Shown piece by piece: positions 16,723 to 25,278 of a stretch of 64,000 bases of DNA. How positions within the stretch are numbered: position 1 is the stretch's first letter; every line of letters starts with the position of its first letter. The stretch is from Pseudomonas sp. (GTDB taxonomy: Bacteria > Pseudomonadota > Gammaproteobacteria > Pseudomonadales > Pseudomonadaceae), in assembly GCA_007713455.1 (NCBI GenBank), contig VMRT01000007.1, positions 1 through 64,000 on the forward strand. Reading direction: 5' to 3'. The translations under genes were made by a program, and so were the position numbers. Below the pieces are notes generated by a model that had not been told where the DNA came from, did no database searches, and worked only from the letters and a program-made list of their open reading frames with translations.

Positions 16723-17853
16723 ATGCCTTCAGTGCATACCTCAAAGGCTTCCGCGCTTTCGGTGCTGGTCGTCATGGGCGTCAGCGGTTCCGGCAAGACG
16801 GAGACCAGCCACGCCGTCGCCGACGCGCTCGGCCTGCCGCACATCGAAGCGGACAACTTTCACCCGGCGGAGAACGTGGCGCGCATGCGTGCCGGCACTC
16901 CGCTGTCCGACGCCGACCGCGTGGAGTGGCTGCACGCGCTGATCGCCGAAATGCAGCGGACCCTGGCAGTGGGCAGCGGCTTCGTGCTGGCTTGCTCGGC
17001 GCTCAAGCGCAGCTACCGGGAGTTGCTGCGCAGTGCGATTCCGGAGCTGCGTTTCGCCCATCTGGCCATCGATTACGAAACCGCCGTGCAGCGAGTGGGC
17101 GGCAGGGCGGGGCATTTCATGCCGATTTCCCTGGTGGACAGCCAATTCGCCACCCTCGAATCACCCGAGGACGAACCCGGCGTATTGACGGTGGATGCCA
17201 GCCAGCCCCGCGAAGACGTTCTGCGCCACATCGTCGATTGGATGCAGGGCGCCGGTCTGGATGAACTTATTGAAACCCGGGTCGATCTTTCTTCGCGCCC
17301 GTTTGATAGCGCTACCACGGCGCCGCCACTGACCAACGAGCCGATCTACAGCGGCACGGTCGCGCAGCACTTCGACCGCCTGACCGACTGGCTGATGGCC
17401 GCGCTGATGGCCTTCATGGTCATCGTGGTGTTCTCCAGCGTGGTGCTGCGTTATGCCTTCGGCACTGGCTGGACCGGCGCTGAAGAGCTGTCGCGGCTGG
17501 CGTTCGTCTGGCTGGTGTTCGTCGGTGTCGCTTCGAGCATGCGCCGCGGCGAGCTGATGAGCTTTTCCATGCTGCGCGACCGTTTTCCTCGGCTGTTCCG
17601 CCGCGTCGTCGACTCTCTCAGCTGGCTGCTGGTGGCAGCTGCGAGCTGCCTGGCGGCCTGGGGTGGTTGGAATCAGATGCAGTTCGGCTGGACCATCAAC
17701 AGCCCGGTAGTCGGCTATCCGCTCGGCCTGGCGATGCTGCCAGTGGCGGCCAGCATGGTGGCGCTGGCGGTACTGGCGCTGGTGCAGCTGGTCAATGTCT
17801 GGCGGCGCGATCAGCCATCGGCCACCGCCGCTGCGAATGTCACCGCGGACTGA
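16723..17853 (+). CDS. Gluconokinase fused to TRAP transporter small permease (GntK-DctQ fusion)
   Basis: A single 376-residue reading frame joins two usually separate proteins. Residues 11-178 are a GntK-type gluconokinase that makes 6-phosphogluconate from gluconate and ATP: Walker A GVSGSGKT at 19-26, EADNFHPAENVARM, LACSALKRSYRELLR, GHFMPISLVDSQFATLE. Residues 179-211 are a linker. Residues 212-362 are a DctQ-type small TRAP permease with four hydrophobic helices (about 221-243, 257-275, 297-315, 333-358) and the FGTGWTGAEELSRLAFVWLVF signature. Both halves look complete, and the frame between them is open with no stop. DctQ has its N-terminus in the cytoplasm, so the kinase would hang on the inner membrane face. 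DctM and DctP genes follow. The gluconate substrate is inferred from the kinase and the GntR-like regulator; another aldonate is possible. Confidence 0.93.
   Translation: MPSVHTSKASALSVLVVMGVSGSGKTETSHAVADALGLPHIEADNFHPAENVARMRAGTPLSDADRVEWLHALIAEMQRTLAVGSGFVLACSALKRSYRELLRSAIPELRFAHLAIDYETAVQRVGGRAGHFMPISLVDSQFATLESPEDEPGVLTVDASQPREDVLRHIVDWMQGAGLDELIETRVDLSSRPFDSATTAPPLTNEPIYSGTVAQHFDRLTDWLMAALMAFMVIVVFSSVVLRYAFGTGWTGAEELSRLAFVWLVFVGVASSMRRGELMSFSMLRDRFPRLFRRVVDSLSWLLVAAASCLAAWGGWNQMQFGWTINSPVVGYPLGLAMLPVAASMVALAVLALVQLVNVWRRDQPSATAAANVTAD
17304..17317. promoter_or_regulatory. LacI/GntR-type operator 2, inside the kinase-permease linker
   Basis: TGATAGCGCTACCA matches operator 1 at 13 of 14 bases. 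It falls in the codons for residues 194-198, between kinase and permease domains. Centre-to-centre distance to operator 1 is 629 bases. It may be an auxiliary operator for looping, or a relic of a promoter that once stood before a separate dctQ gene. Confidence 0.55.
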
Positions 17854-17904
17854 AGCGATGCCGCATTCAGAACAATACGGGCACTGCCCAACCGAGGACC
17901 TTGT

Positions 17905-19182
17905 ATGACCGTCGTCGTCTTCCTTTCATCGCTGCTGGGCTTCATGACGCTTGGCATGCCCATCGCCTTCGCGCTGCTGCTCACCGGCTCGGTGCTGATG
18001 TGGTACCTGGATTTCTGGGACGTGCAGCTGTTGGCGCAGAACCTTCAGGCCGGCGCTGACAGCTTCCCGCTGCTGGCGGTGCCGTTCTTCATCCTTGCTG
18101 GCGAGCTGATGAATGCCGGCGGCATCTCGCGGCGCATCATCGCCATGGCGCAGGCCTATTTCGGTCACAAGCGTGGCGGCCTGGGTTACGTGGCTATTGC
18201 CGCTTCGGTGCTGCTAGCCAGCATGTCCGGCTCGGCCCTGGCCGATACCGCCGCGCTGGCGACGCTGTTGCTGCCGATGATGCGCGAGCGCGGCTACCCG
18301 CTGAGTTCGTCATCGGGCCTGGTGGCGGCGGGCGGGATCATCGCGCCGATCATTCCGCCGTCGATGCCGTTCGTGATCTACGGCGTGGTCACCGGTACTT
18401 CGATCAGCCAGCTGTTTCTCGCCGGCATGGTGCCGGGGCTGATCATGGGCATGGGGCTGATCGTGGCCTGGACGCTGATCGCCCGGCGGATCGACGAACC
18501 GAAACAGGAAAAGGCCAGCGCTGCAGAGCGCCGCCGCGTGCTGGTCGACGGTGCTGCCGCGCTGATGCTGCCGGTGATCATCGTCGGCGGGCTGCGTGGC
18601 GGTCTGTTCACCCCGACCGAAGCGGCGGTGGTCGCCGCCGTCTACGCCCTGGCCGTTTCGACCCTGCTGTATCGCGAGCTGAACTGGGCCGGACTGGTCG
18701 AGGTGCTGACCCGTGCCAGCCGCACCACGGCCTCGGTGATGTTCCTCTGCGCCGCCGCAACCGTGTCGGCGTACATGATCACCCTGGCGCAGCTGCCCGA
18801 CGAGATCGCGGCAATGCTCGGCCCGCTGGCGCAGGACCCGAAACTGCTGATGGTCGCCATCATGCTGCTGATGATCGCCGTCGGCATGGTGCTGGACCTG
18901 ACGCCGACCATCCTGATCCTCGGCCCGGTGCTGGCGCCGATCGCGATCAAGGCCGGCATCGACCCGGTGTACTTCGGCGTGATGTTCGTGCTGATCGGCT
19001 CCATCGGACTTATCACACCGCCGGTGGGCACCGTGCTCAACGTGGTCGGCGGTATCGGCCGATTGCGCATGGAAACCCTGGTGCGCGGCGTGATGCCGTT
19101 CTTCCTTATCTATCTGGTGATCGTCGGGCTGCTCATCGCCGTGCCTTCGATCATCACCGTGCCCCTGGCCTGGCTGCGGTAG
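17905..19182 (+). CDS. TRAP transporter large permease, DctM subunit
   Basis: A 425-residue membrane protein of the DctM family, forming the transport channel of a sodium-driven TRAP system. About twelve hydrophobic segments; signatures PLLAVPFFILAGELMNAGGIS near the N-terminus, SMSGSALADTAA, IIAPIIPPSMPFVIYG, and the late PTEAAVVAAVYAL and GLITPPVGTVLNVV. The length is standard (about 425). It starts 51 bases after the fusion gene with GAGGA upstream. It must pair with the DctQ half of the upstream fusion, as no other small permease is encoded here. Confidence 0.95.
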   Translation: MTVVVFLSSLLGFMTLGMPIAFALLLTGSVLMWYLDFWDVQLLAQNLQAGADSFPLLAVPFFILAGELMNAGGISRRIIAMAQAYFGHKRGGLGYVAIAASVLLASMSGSALADTAALATLLLPMMRERGYPLSSSSGLVAAGGIIAPIIPPSMPFVIYGVVTGTSISQLFLAGMVPGLIMGMGLIVAWTLIARRIDEPKQEKASAAERRRVLVDGAAALMLPVIIVGGLRGGLFTPTEAAVVAAVYALAVSTLLYRELNWAGLVEVLTRASRTTASVMFLCAAATVSAYMITLAQLPDEIAAMLGPLAQDPKLLMVAIMLLMIAVGMVLDLTPTILILGPVLAPIAIKAGIDPVYFGVMFVLIGSIGLITPPVGTVLNVVGGIGRLRMETLVRGVMPFFLIYLVIVGLLIAVPSIITVPLAWLR

Positions 19183-19244
19183 CGCCAGTCGTGCAACCCC
19201 AGCGCTCAACAACCCAACGTCCAACAACAAGAAGGTAACGCGAC

Positions 19245-20261
19245 ATGAAACGACTTCTCATCAGCACCCTGGCTGCCGCCTTGCTCGGCAGCACACTCAG
19301 CCTCGGTTACGCGCAGGCCGCGGACGACATCCGCCCGCGCATGATCCGCTTCGGCTACGGGCTCAACGAAGACAGCAACCAGGGCAGGGCAGCCAAGCTG
19401 CTGGCCGAGGAGGTGGCCAAGGCCTCGGGCGGCAAGCTGAAGGTGCGCACCTTCGCCTCCGCCAGCCTCGGTTCGGACAACCAGATGCAGAACGCACTGA
19501 TCGGCGGCGCGCAGGAAATGATGGTCGGCTCGACCGCGACGCTGGTCGGCATCAGCAAGGAGATGGCGGTGTGGGATACGCCGTTCCTGTTTACCGATCC
19601 GCGCCAGGCCGATCAGGTACTGGACGGCCCGGTAGGCAGGCAGGTGATGGACAAGCTCGAGGAGAAAGGCCTGGTTGGGCTGGTGTACTGGGAGAACGGT
19701 TTTCGTAACGTGACCAACAGTGCGCGGCCGATCGAGAAGCTCGAGGACTTCGAGGGCATCAAGCTGCGCGTGATGCCCAATCCGGTTTTCATCGACACCT
19801 TCAAGCGCATGGGCGCCAATGCGGTGCCGCTCCCGTTCTCCGAGCTGTTCACCGCGTTGGAAACCAAGGCAGTCGACGGCCAGGAAAACCCCTACAACAC
19901 CATTCTCTCGTCCAAGTTCTATGAGGTGCAGAAGTACCTGAGCGTGACCAATCACGTCTACAGCCCCTGGATTGTCACGGTGTCCAAGCGCTGGTGGGAC
20001 GGGCTGTCCGCGACCGAGCAGGGCATCCTCATGGACGCTGCGGAAAAGGCCCGCGATGCCGAGCGCGAGGACACCCGTCGCGAGGCCAGCCAGGCCCTGG
20101 CGGCGCTGAAGGAACGTGGCATGCAGATCAACGAGGTCAGTCCTGAGGAAATCCAGCGCATGCGTGAGCAGGCGCAGCCGGCGATCCAGACGGTGATCGA
20201 TGCGGTCGGCCAGGATCTGTTCGACCAAGTGCAGGCCGAAGTGGAAAAGGCCGCACCTTAG
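19245..20261 (+). CDS. TRAP transporter periplasmic binding protein, DctP family
   Basis: A 338-residue extracytoplasmic binding protein. A signal peptide (MKRLLISTLAAALLGSTLSL, cleavage near AQAADD) precedes the DctP fold. The conserved GIKLRVMPNPVFIDTFKRMG provides the Arg that grips the substrate carboxylate, and FTALETKAVDGQENP is the usual second signature. AAGAAGG lies upstream. With the upstream genes it completes a TRAP system. A sugar acid such as gluconate is the best guess for substrate because of the fused gluconokinase. Confidence 0.94.
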   Translation: MKRLLISTLAAALLGSTLSLGYAQAADDIRPRMIRFGYGLNEDSNQGRAAKLLAEEVAKASGGKLKVRTFASASLGSDNQMQNALIGGAQEMMVGSTATLVGISKEMAVWDTPFLFTDPRQADQVLDGPVGRQVMDKLEEKGLVGLVYWENGFRNVTNSARPIEKLEDFEGIKLRVMPNPVFIDTFKRMGANAVPLPFSELFTALETKAVDGQENPYNTILSSKFYEVQKYLSVTNHVYSPWIVTVSKRWWDGLSATEQGILMDAAEKARDAEREDTRREASQALAALKERGMQINEVSPEEIQRMREQAQPAIQTVIDAVGQDLFDQVQAEVEKAAP

Positions 20262-20319
20262 GAGGCGCCCCCAGAATGCCCGCTGCTAGAATCCGCCGCT
20301 TTCGACCAATGGAACGCGC

Positions 20320-21339
20320 ATGACCACACGCCGACGCCGCTCTGCCGAGCGGGTAACCCTCTCGGATGTCGCGCGCAGCGCCGGTTGCTCGCTGATGTCG
20401 GCATCTCGCGCGCTGTCGCAACCGGAACTGGTTTCCGACGCGCTGCGCGAGCGTGTCGAGCAGGCGGTCAAGGCGCTTGGCTACGTGCCGCATCCGGCGG
20501 CGCGCAGCCTGGCCAGTTCGCGTTCCAATCTAGTGGCGGTGATCATCCCCTCGCTGTCCAACGCGGTGTTCGTCGACACCGTCGAGGCCATCCAGCGGGT
20601 GCTGATGCCGGCGGGCTACGAAATGATGATCGGCGTCAGCCACTACCGGCCCGAAGAGGACGAGCGACTGCTGCGCGCCTATCTGGCGCATCAGCCGGCC
20701 GGCTTGCTGATCACCGGGTTCGAGCGCAGCGACGCCGCGCGTGCGGTGCTGGCCAACTACACCGCACCGATGGTTACGCTGATGGAGCTGAGCGAGCGGC
20801 CGGACGACTACTGCGTCGGTTTCTCGCAACTGGAAGCTGGCGCGGCCATGACCCGCACCTTGCTCGAGCGCGGCTACCGTCACGTCGCCTTCGCTGCCGC
20901 GCAGCTCGACCCTCGGACCTTGCAACGCGCCGAAGGCTACCGTCAGGCCATGCGCCAGGCGGGTCGCTATGAGCCAACTCTGGAATTGCTGACGCCGCAG
21001 CTGTCGTCCATCGGCCTTGGCGCGGAGCTGCTGGATCGGCTGCTGGCGCAGCATCCGCAGATCGACGCGGTGTTCTTCAACAACGACGACCTGGCCCTCG
21101 GGGCGCTGTTTCGCGCCCATCAGCTGGGGCTCGACGTGCCGGGGCGGTTGGCAATTGCCGGTTTCAACGACTTGCCGGCCGCAGCCTGGATGCATCCGGC
21201 GCTGAGCACGGTGCGCACCCGGCGTGGCGAGATCGGCGAGCTGGCGGCGCAGATGCTGCTGAGCCTGATGCGAGGTCAGCAGCCTGCCGAGCGTTGTATC
21301 GATGTGGGTTTTGAAGTGGTGATGCGCGACAGCGCCTGA
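20320..21339 (+). CDS. gntR: LacI-family repressor, GntR-like
   Basis: A 339-residue LacI/GalR regulator. The N-terminal helix-turn-helix and hinge helix are VTLSDVARSAGCSLMSASRA and AARSLASSRSN; the periplasmic-binding-like effector domain follows (LVAVIIPSLSNAVFVDTVEA, FFNNDDLALGALFRAHQLG). LacI-family GntR proteins control gluconate uptake and kinase genes in enterics and pseudomonads. Its place at the end of the kinase/TRAP operon, and the two TAGCGCTA palindromes there, fit an autoregulated repressor induced by gluconate or 6-phosphogluconate. The symbol is given by family and context. Confidence 0.88.
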   Translation: MTTRRRRSAERVTLSDVARSAGCSLMSASRALSQPELVSDALRERVEQAVKALGYVPHPAARSLASSRSNLVAVIIPSLSNAVFVDTVEAIQRVLMPAGYEMMIGVSHYRPEEDERLLRAYLAHQPAGLLITGFERSDAARAVLANYTAPMVTLMELSERPDDYCVGFSQLEAGAAMTRTLLERGYRHVAFAAAQLDPRTLQRAEGYRQAMRQAGRYEPTLELLTPQLSSIGLGAELLDRLLAQHPQIDAVFFNNDDLALGALFRAHQLGLDVPGRLAIAGFNDLPAAAWMHPALSTVRTRRGEIGELAAQMLLSLMRGQQPAERCIDVGFEVVMRDSA

Positions 21340-21363
21340 GGCGGACTTTCACCCGCCAGCGGG

Positions 21364-22275
21364 TCAGAGATCCTGCTGCGCGGTGACCTGCTGCGCGATC
21401 TCGATCATCTGCTCGCGCATCCAGCGGTTGGCCGGGTCCTGATCGGTGCTTTCATGCCAGTAGATGTGGGTTTCCAGCGGCATGATGTCCACCGGCAGAT
21501 CGACCTGGTGCAGGTTGTGGCGCCGGGCGAAACGCTCGGGAACGGTCACCGCCATGTCGGTCTGGTCGATCACCTGGGTCGCCATCAGGTAGTGCTGTGA
21601 GCGCAGGGCGATCTTGCGCTGCAGGCCCATCTTGCCCAACGCCAGATCCACCAGACCGAGCCCGCTGCGGCGGCTGGAAATATGGATGTGCGACAGCGAC
21701 AGGTACTGCTCCAGGGTCAGCCTGTCCTTGGCTAGCGGGTGGCCGCGGCGCATGGCGCAGATGTAGCGATCTTCCAGCAGCTTGACGTGGCGCACCTGCG
21801 GGTCGGTATTGAGCGGTGCATCCATGGCGAAATCCAAGCGGCCGGCAGCCAGTTCCTTGGTGGTTTCGCGGCGCTTGGCCAGCATGCTCTCGATCTTCAC
21901 GTTCGGCGCCAGGCGACGCAGGCGCTGGAACAGCGGCGGCAGCATCACCGCCTCGGTAAGGTCGGTCATGCTGATGCGGAAGGTCTTGTTCGCCTGCGCC
22001 GGGCTGAAGGTCCGGCTTTCCTGCACCGACACCCGCAGCAGCTGCAGCGCATTGCGCACCGGGCCGATGATGTTCTGCGCCATTGGCGTCGGCACCATGC
22101 CCTGGGCGGTGCGCACGAACAGCGGATCGTTGAAGGTTTCGCGCAGGCGGGCGAGGGCGTTGGAAACGGCGGGCTGGGTGATGCCGACGATCTGCCCGGC
22201 GCGTGTCAGGTTCGCTTCGGTGTAGATGGCGTCGAAGACGATGAATAGATTCAGATCGACCTTGTTCAGGTTCAT
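21364..22275 (-). CDS. LysR-family transcriptional regulator
   Basis: A 303-residue LysR regulator. The helix-turn-helix spans about 5-65 (MNLNKVDLNLFIVFDAIYTE, ANLTRAGQIVGITQPAVSNA, with LFVRTAQGMVPT following), then the effector domain. DLNLFIVFDAIYTEANLTRA resembles the NodD/LeuO-like subgroup. The ATG at 22275 has GGAGAG upstream, so I reject the upstream in-frame ATG at 22314. It is divergent from an acyl-CoA dehydrogenase with inverted repeats between them, which makes that gene its likely target. The effector is unknown. Confidence 0.88.
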   Translation of the reverse strand: MNLNKVDLNLFIVFDAIYTEANLTRAGQIVGITQPAVSNALARLRETFNDPLFVRTAQGMVPTPMAQNIIGPVRNALQLLRVSVQESRTFSPAQANKTFRISMTDLTEAVMLPPLFQRLRRLAPNVKIESMLAKRRETTKELAAGRLDFAMDAPLNTDPQVRHVKLLEDRYICAMRRGHPLAKDRLTLEQYLSLSHIHISSRRSGLGLVDLALGKMGLQRKIALRSQHYLMATQVIDQTDMAVTVPERFARRHNLHQVDLPVDIMPLETHIYWHESTDQDPANRWMREQMIEIAQQVTAQQDL

Positions 22276-22295
22276 TGTTGTGCTCTCCGGCGTGT

Positions 22296-22321
22296 ATCGG
22301 AATTCGCCGATCATATATCGG
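22296..22321. promoter_or_regulatory. Array of ATCGG/CCGAT half-sites in the LysR-dehydrogenase promoter region
   Basis: Three half-sites alternate: ATCGG (22296-22300), CCGAT (22307-22311), ATCGG (22317-22321). They make two overlapping inverted repeats, one of which is CCGATCATATATCGG. Placement between divergent genes suggests binding by the adjacent LysR regulator. Confidence 0.5.
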
Positions 22322-22421
22322 TGATGAATGTTTATACACGAGGAAAATAGCTTAGATAAATCACCAGGCCTCCTCTAGCATTCAAAACTACAAAACATTA
22401 CCTGCCAGAAGGTTGTCGCCC

Positions 22422-23648
22422 ATGAATTTCGCCTACTCCCCGAAGGTTCAAGAGCTGAGAGAGCGCGTGCAAGCGTTCATGGATGCTCACGTCTATCCCG
22501 CCGAAAAGGTGTTCTACCAGCAGGTCGCCGAGGGTGATCGCTGGCAGCCGACCGCTATCGTCGAGGAGCTCAAGGCCAAGGCCAAGGCAGAAGGGCTGTG
22601 GAACCTGTTTCTGCCGGAATCGGAACTGGGCGCCGGCCTGACCAACACCGAGTACGCACCGCTGGCGGAAATCATGGGTAGCTCGGGCCTCGGCCCGGAA
22701 GCCTTCAACTGCTCGGCACCGGACACCGGCAACATGGAAGTGCTGGTGCGCTACGGCAGCGAGGCGCAGAAGCGCGAGTGGCTGGAACCGTTGCTGCGCG
22801 GCGAAATCCGTTCGGCCTTCGGCATGACCGAGCCGGGCGTGGCTTCGTCCGACGCCACCAACATGGAAGCCCGCGCGGTGCGCGAGGGCGACGAGTGGGT
22901 CATCAACGGCCGCAAGTGGTGGACCTCCGGTGCCTGCGACCCGCGCTGCAAGATCATGATCTTCATGGGCCTGACCAACCCGGACGCGCCGCGGCATGCT
23001 CAGCACTCGATGATCCTGGTGCCGATGGATACCCCCGGCGTCAAGGTGCTGCGCCCGCTGCCGGTGTTCGGCTACGACGACGCGCCGCACGGCCACGCGG
23101 AAGTGTTGCTGGAAAACGTGCGGGTACCGTACGAAAACGTCATCCTCGGTGAAGGCCGCGGCTTCGAGATCGCCCAGGGGCGTCTCGGCCCGGGTCGCAT
23201 TCACCACTGCATGCGCTCTATCGGCGTTGCTGAACGTGCACTGAAGCTGATGTGTGAACGCGCCGTCAGCCGCACCGCCTTCGGCAAGCCGCTGGCCCGG
23301 CTGGGTGCCAACTTCGATTACATCGCCGAGTGCCGCATCGAGATCAACATGGCGCGCCTGCTGACGTTGAACGCGGCATACATGATGGACACCGTAGGCA
23401 ACAAGATCGCCGCCAGCGAGATCGCCCAGATCAAGGTGGTCGCACCCAACGTGGCGCTGAAGGTCATCGATCGCGCCATCCAGATTCACGGCGGCGCTGG
23501 TGTTTCCGAGGACTTCCCGCTGGCGCATTGGTGGGCGATGCAGCGCACGCTGCGCCTGGCCGATGGCCCGGACGAGGTGCATCGGGTGGCCATTGCTCGT
23601 CACGAGCTGGGCAAGTACGTGCCGCGCGAGGCGCTGCGCAGCCGCTGA
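22422..23648 (+). CDS. Acyl-CoA dehydrogenase
   Basis: A 408-residue FAD-dependent acyl-CoA dehydrogenase that forms a trans-2,3 double bond in an acyl-CoA. Typical motifs appear in order: [17 protein letters not shown] (flavin/substrate binding), [48 protein letters not shown], and [19 protein letters not shown] near the C-terminus, with the region [13 protein letters not shown]. The CaiA/ACAD10-11-like type, in which the N-terminus is helical, fits best. AGAAGG lies upstream of the ATG. The chain-length preference cannot be read. It is probably controlled by the divergent LysR gene. Confidence 0.93.
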   Translation: MNFAYSPKVQELRERVQAFMDAHVYPAEKVFYQQVAEGDRWQPTAIVEELKAKAKAEGLWNLFLPESELGAGLTNTEYAPLAEIMGSSGLGPEAFNCSAPDTGNMEVLVRYGSEAQKREWLEPLLRGEIRSAFGMTEPGVASSDATNMEARAVREGDEWVINGRKWWTSGACDPRCKIMIFMGLTNPDAPRHAQHSMILVPMDTPGVKVLRPLPVFGYDDAPHGHAEVLLENVRVPYENVILGEGRGFEIAQGRLGPGRIHHCMRSIGVAERALKLMCERAVSRTAFGKPLARLGANFDYIAECRIEINMARLLTLNAAYMMDTVGNKIAASEIAQIKVVAPNVALKVIDRAIQIHGGAGVSEDFPLAHWWAMQRTLRLADGPDEVHRVAIARHELGKYVPREALRSR

Positions 23649-23675
23649 GGCGTCGTCCCAGGCGCGCAGGACCAA

Positions 23676-23710
23676 AGGCAAAGCCACACGCCGTGGCTTT
23701 GCCTATTTTA
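23676..23710 (+). terminator. Terminator between the acyl-CoA dehydrogenase and the mannitol operon
   Basis: A perfect 12-bp stem (AGGCAAAGCCAC / GTGGCTTTGCCT) with a 5-base loop is followed by ATTTTAT. It sits between convergent genes and may work on both strands, though the minus-strand T run is shorter. Confidence 0.85.
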
Positions 23711-23743
23711 TGAGCTATTTGCCTGCCAATCGAGCGCTGCGCC

Positions 23744-25267
23744 TCAGGAGGCGACCGGCGTCAGGTCCGGTGGCGTCTGCTGACCGTAGATGCTGGCCAC
23801 CAGTTGTCGATAGCGCCGATAGGCCTGCTCGTAGGCCAGAACCGCGGCGGTGTCAGGCGCGACCGCCGTGGTCTCGTCAAGGCTGACACAGCGCTGGCAT
23901 AGCTCGGCGAGGCTCGCCGCGGGATCGCGCTGTCTGGCATGACACCACGCGGCCTGTATCGCCCCGCCCAGAGCCGCAGCCTCACTATGGAACGTGCAGA
24001 CCACAGGCGTCGCCATCATGTCGGCGACGATCTGCCGCCAAAGCGGGTTCTTCGCGCCGCCGCCAATCAGCTGGATTCTTTCGCTGCGAATGCCGCTTTC
24101 GCGCAGCAGGTCCAGCCCGTAGCGCAGGCCGAAGGTCACGCCTTCGAGCACCGCGCGGCAGAGATTGGCGCGGCTCAGGTTGTCGGCGGTCAGGCCGTGC
24201 AAGCTGGCGCTGGCCTGGGGCAGGGCGGGGACGCGCTCGCCGTTGAGAAACGGCAGCATCGTGACGCCTTCGCAGCCGATCGGCGCCTGCGCCACCAGCG
24301 CGTTGAACGCATCGAGGTCCAGCTCCAGCAGGTCGCGTATCGCCGCGTTGGCGTTGGTCAGGTTCATGGTGCAGATCAGCGGCAGCCAGCCCCCGCTGGA
24401 CGAGCAGAACGTCGCGACTGATGGCTGCGGACTGATCCGAGGTTCCCCGGAGAACGCGTAGAGCGTGCCGGAGGTTCCCAGGCTCATGGTGATCGCGCCG
24501 GGGCGGATGTTGTCGGTGCCGATGGCGCCCATCATGTTGTCGCCACCGCCGCTCGCCACGATGGCCTGGGAGTTCAGGCCCAGCCGGACGGCAAGTTCGG
24601 GGCGTAGCCGGCCGACCGGCTGAGGGGGTTCGATCAGCTCGGGCAGCGCCGCCTCCAGACGGCCGCTGGGATCGACATACCGCAGGATGTCGAACGCCCA
24701 CTGTCGGGTGCGCACATCGAGATAGCCGGTGCCGGAGGCGTCGCCGTATTCGCTTACGCAACGCCCGGTCAGCCAGTAATTGAGGTAGTCGTGGGGCAGC
24801 AGGATATGGGCGATCCGTGCGAACAGCGCGGGATGCTGCTCCTTCATCCACAGCAGCTTGGACACCGTGTAGCCCGGTGCGATGACGATACCGAGGCGCT
24901 GCAGCGAACCCTGTTCACCGCCCAGCCAGTCGAGCAGGCGCTGATTCTCCGTAGTCGACTCCGTGTCGCACCAGAGCTTGGCCGGGCGCAACACGCGGCC
25001 CGCGGCATCGAGCGTAACCAAGCCATGCTGCTGCCCGGACACACCAATGCCCAGCACGGCATCGCCGTCGACTCCGGCCTCGGCGAGTGCCGCGGCGGTG
25101 GCGCTGGCAAAGGCGGCGGTCCACTGCTCGGTGTCCTGCTCGCGCCGGCCATTGGGCCCGCTGATGAGATCGTGGCCGGCCGAGCCCTGGCCGAGCACGC
25201 GCCCGTTATTGGCGTCGAGCAACAGCGCTTTGGTGCCCTGAGTGCCGCAATCGATCCCGAGAAACAT
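23744..25267 (-). CDS. xylB: Xylulokinase (MtlY/XylB-like FGGY kinase)
   Basis: A 507-residue FGGY-family carbohydrate kinase. The N-terminal phosphate-binding motif FLGIDCGTQGTKALLLD and the C-terminal IQLIGGGAKNPLWRQIVADM plus VVCTFHSEAAALGGAIQAAW are those of xylulokinases. It is last in the mannitol operon, where D-xylulose made by MtlD from arabitol would be phosphorylated; this matches MtlY of the P. fluorescens mannitol operon. The ATG at 25267 is used. A GTG at 25282, five codons earlier and overlapping the stop of mtlD as GTGA, is an equally possible start for translational coupling. Confidence 0.92.
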   Translation of the reverse strand: MFLGIDCGTQGTKALLLDANNGRVLGQGSAGHDLISGPNGRREQDTEQWTAAFASATAAALAEAGVDGDAVLGIGVSGQQHGLVTLDAAGRVLRPAKLWCDTESTTENQRLLDWLGGEQGSLQRLGIVIAPGYTVSKLLWMKEQHPALFARIAHILLPHDYLNYWLTGRCVSEYGDASGTGYLDVRTRQWAFDILRYVDPSGRLEAALPELIEPPQPVGRLRPELAVRLGLNSQAIVASGGGDNMMGAIGTDNIRPGAITMSLGTSGTLYAFSGEPRISPQPSVATFCSSSGGWLPLICTMNLTNANAAIRDLLELDLDAFNALVAQAPIGCEGVTMLPFLNGERVPALPQASASLHGLTADNLSRANLCRAVLEGVTFGLRYGLDLLRESGIRSERIQLIGGGAKNPLWRQIVADMMATPVVCTFHSEAAALGGAIQAAWCHARQRDPAASLAELCQRCVSLDETTAVAPDTAAVLAYEQAYRRYRQLVASIYGQQTPPDLTPVAS

Positions 25268-25278
25268 GCCGGACCCCG

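Noticed and set aside
16723..17320. Reading the kinase-permease junction as two overlapping genes
   Set aside because: There is no stop in the kinase frame before the permease, and no start codon with an RBS close to the permease domain in the linker; one continuous protein is the direct reading.
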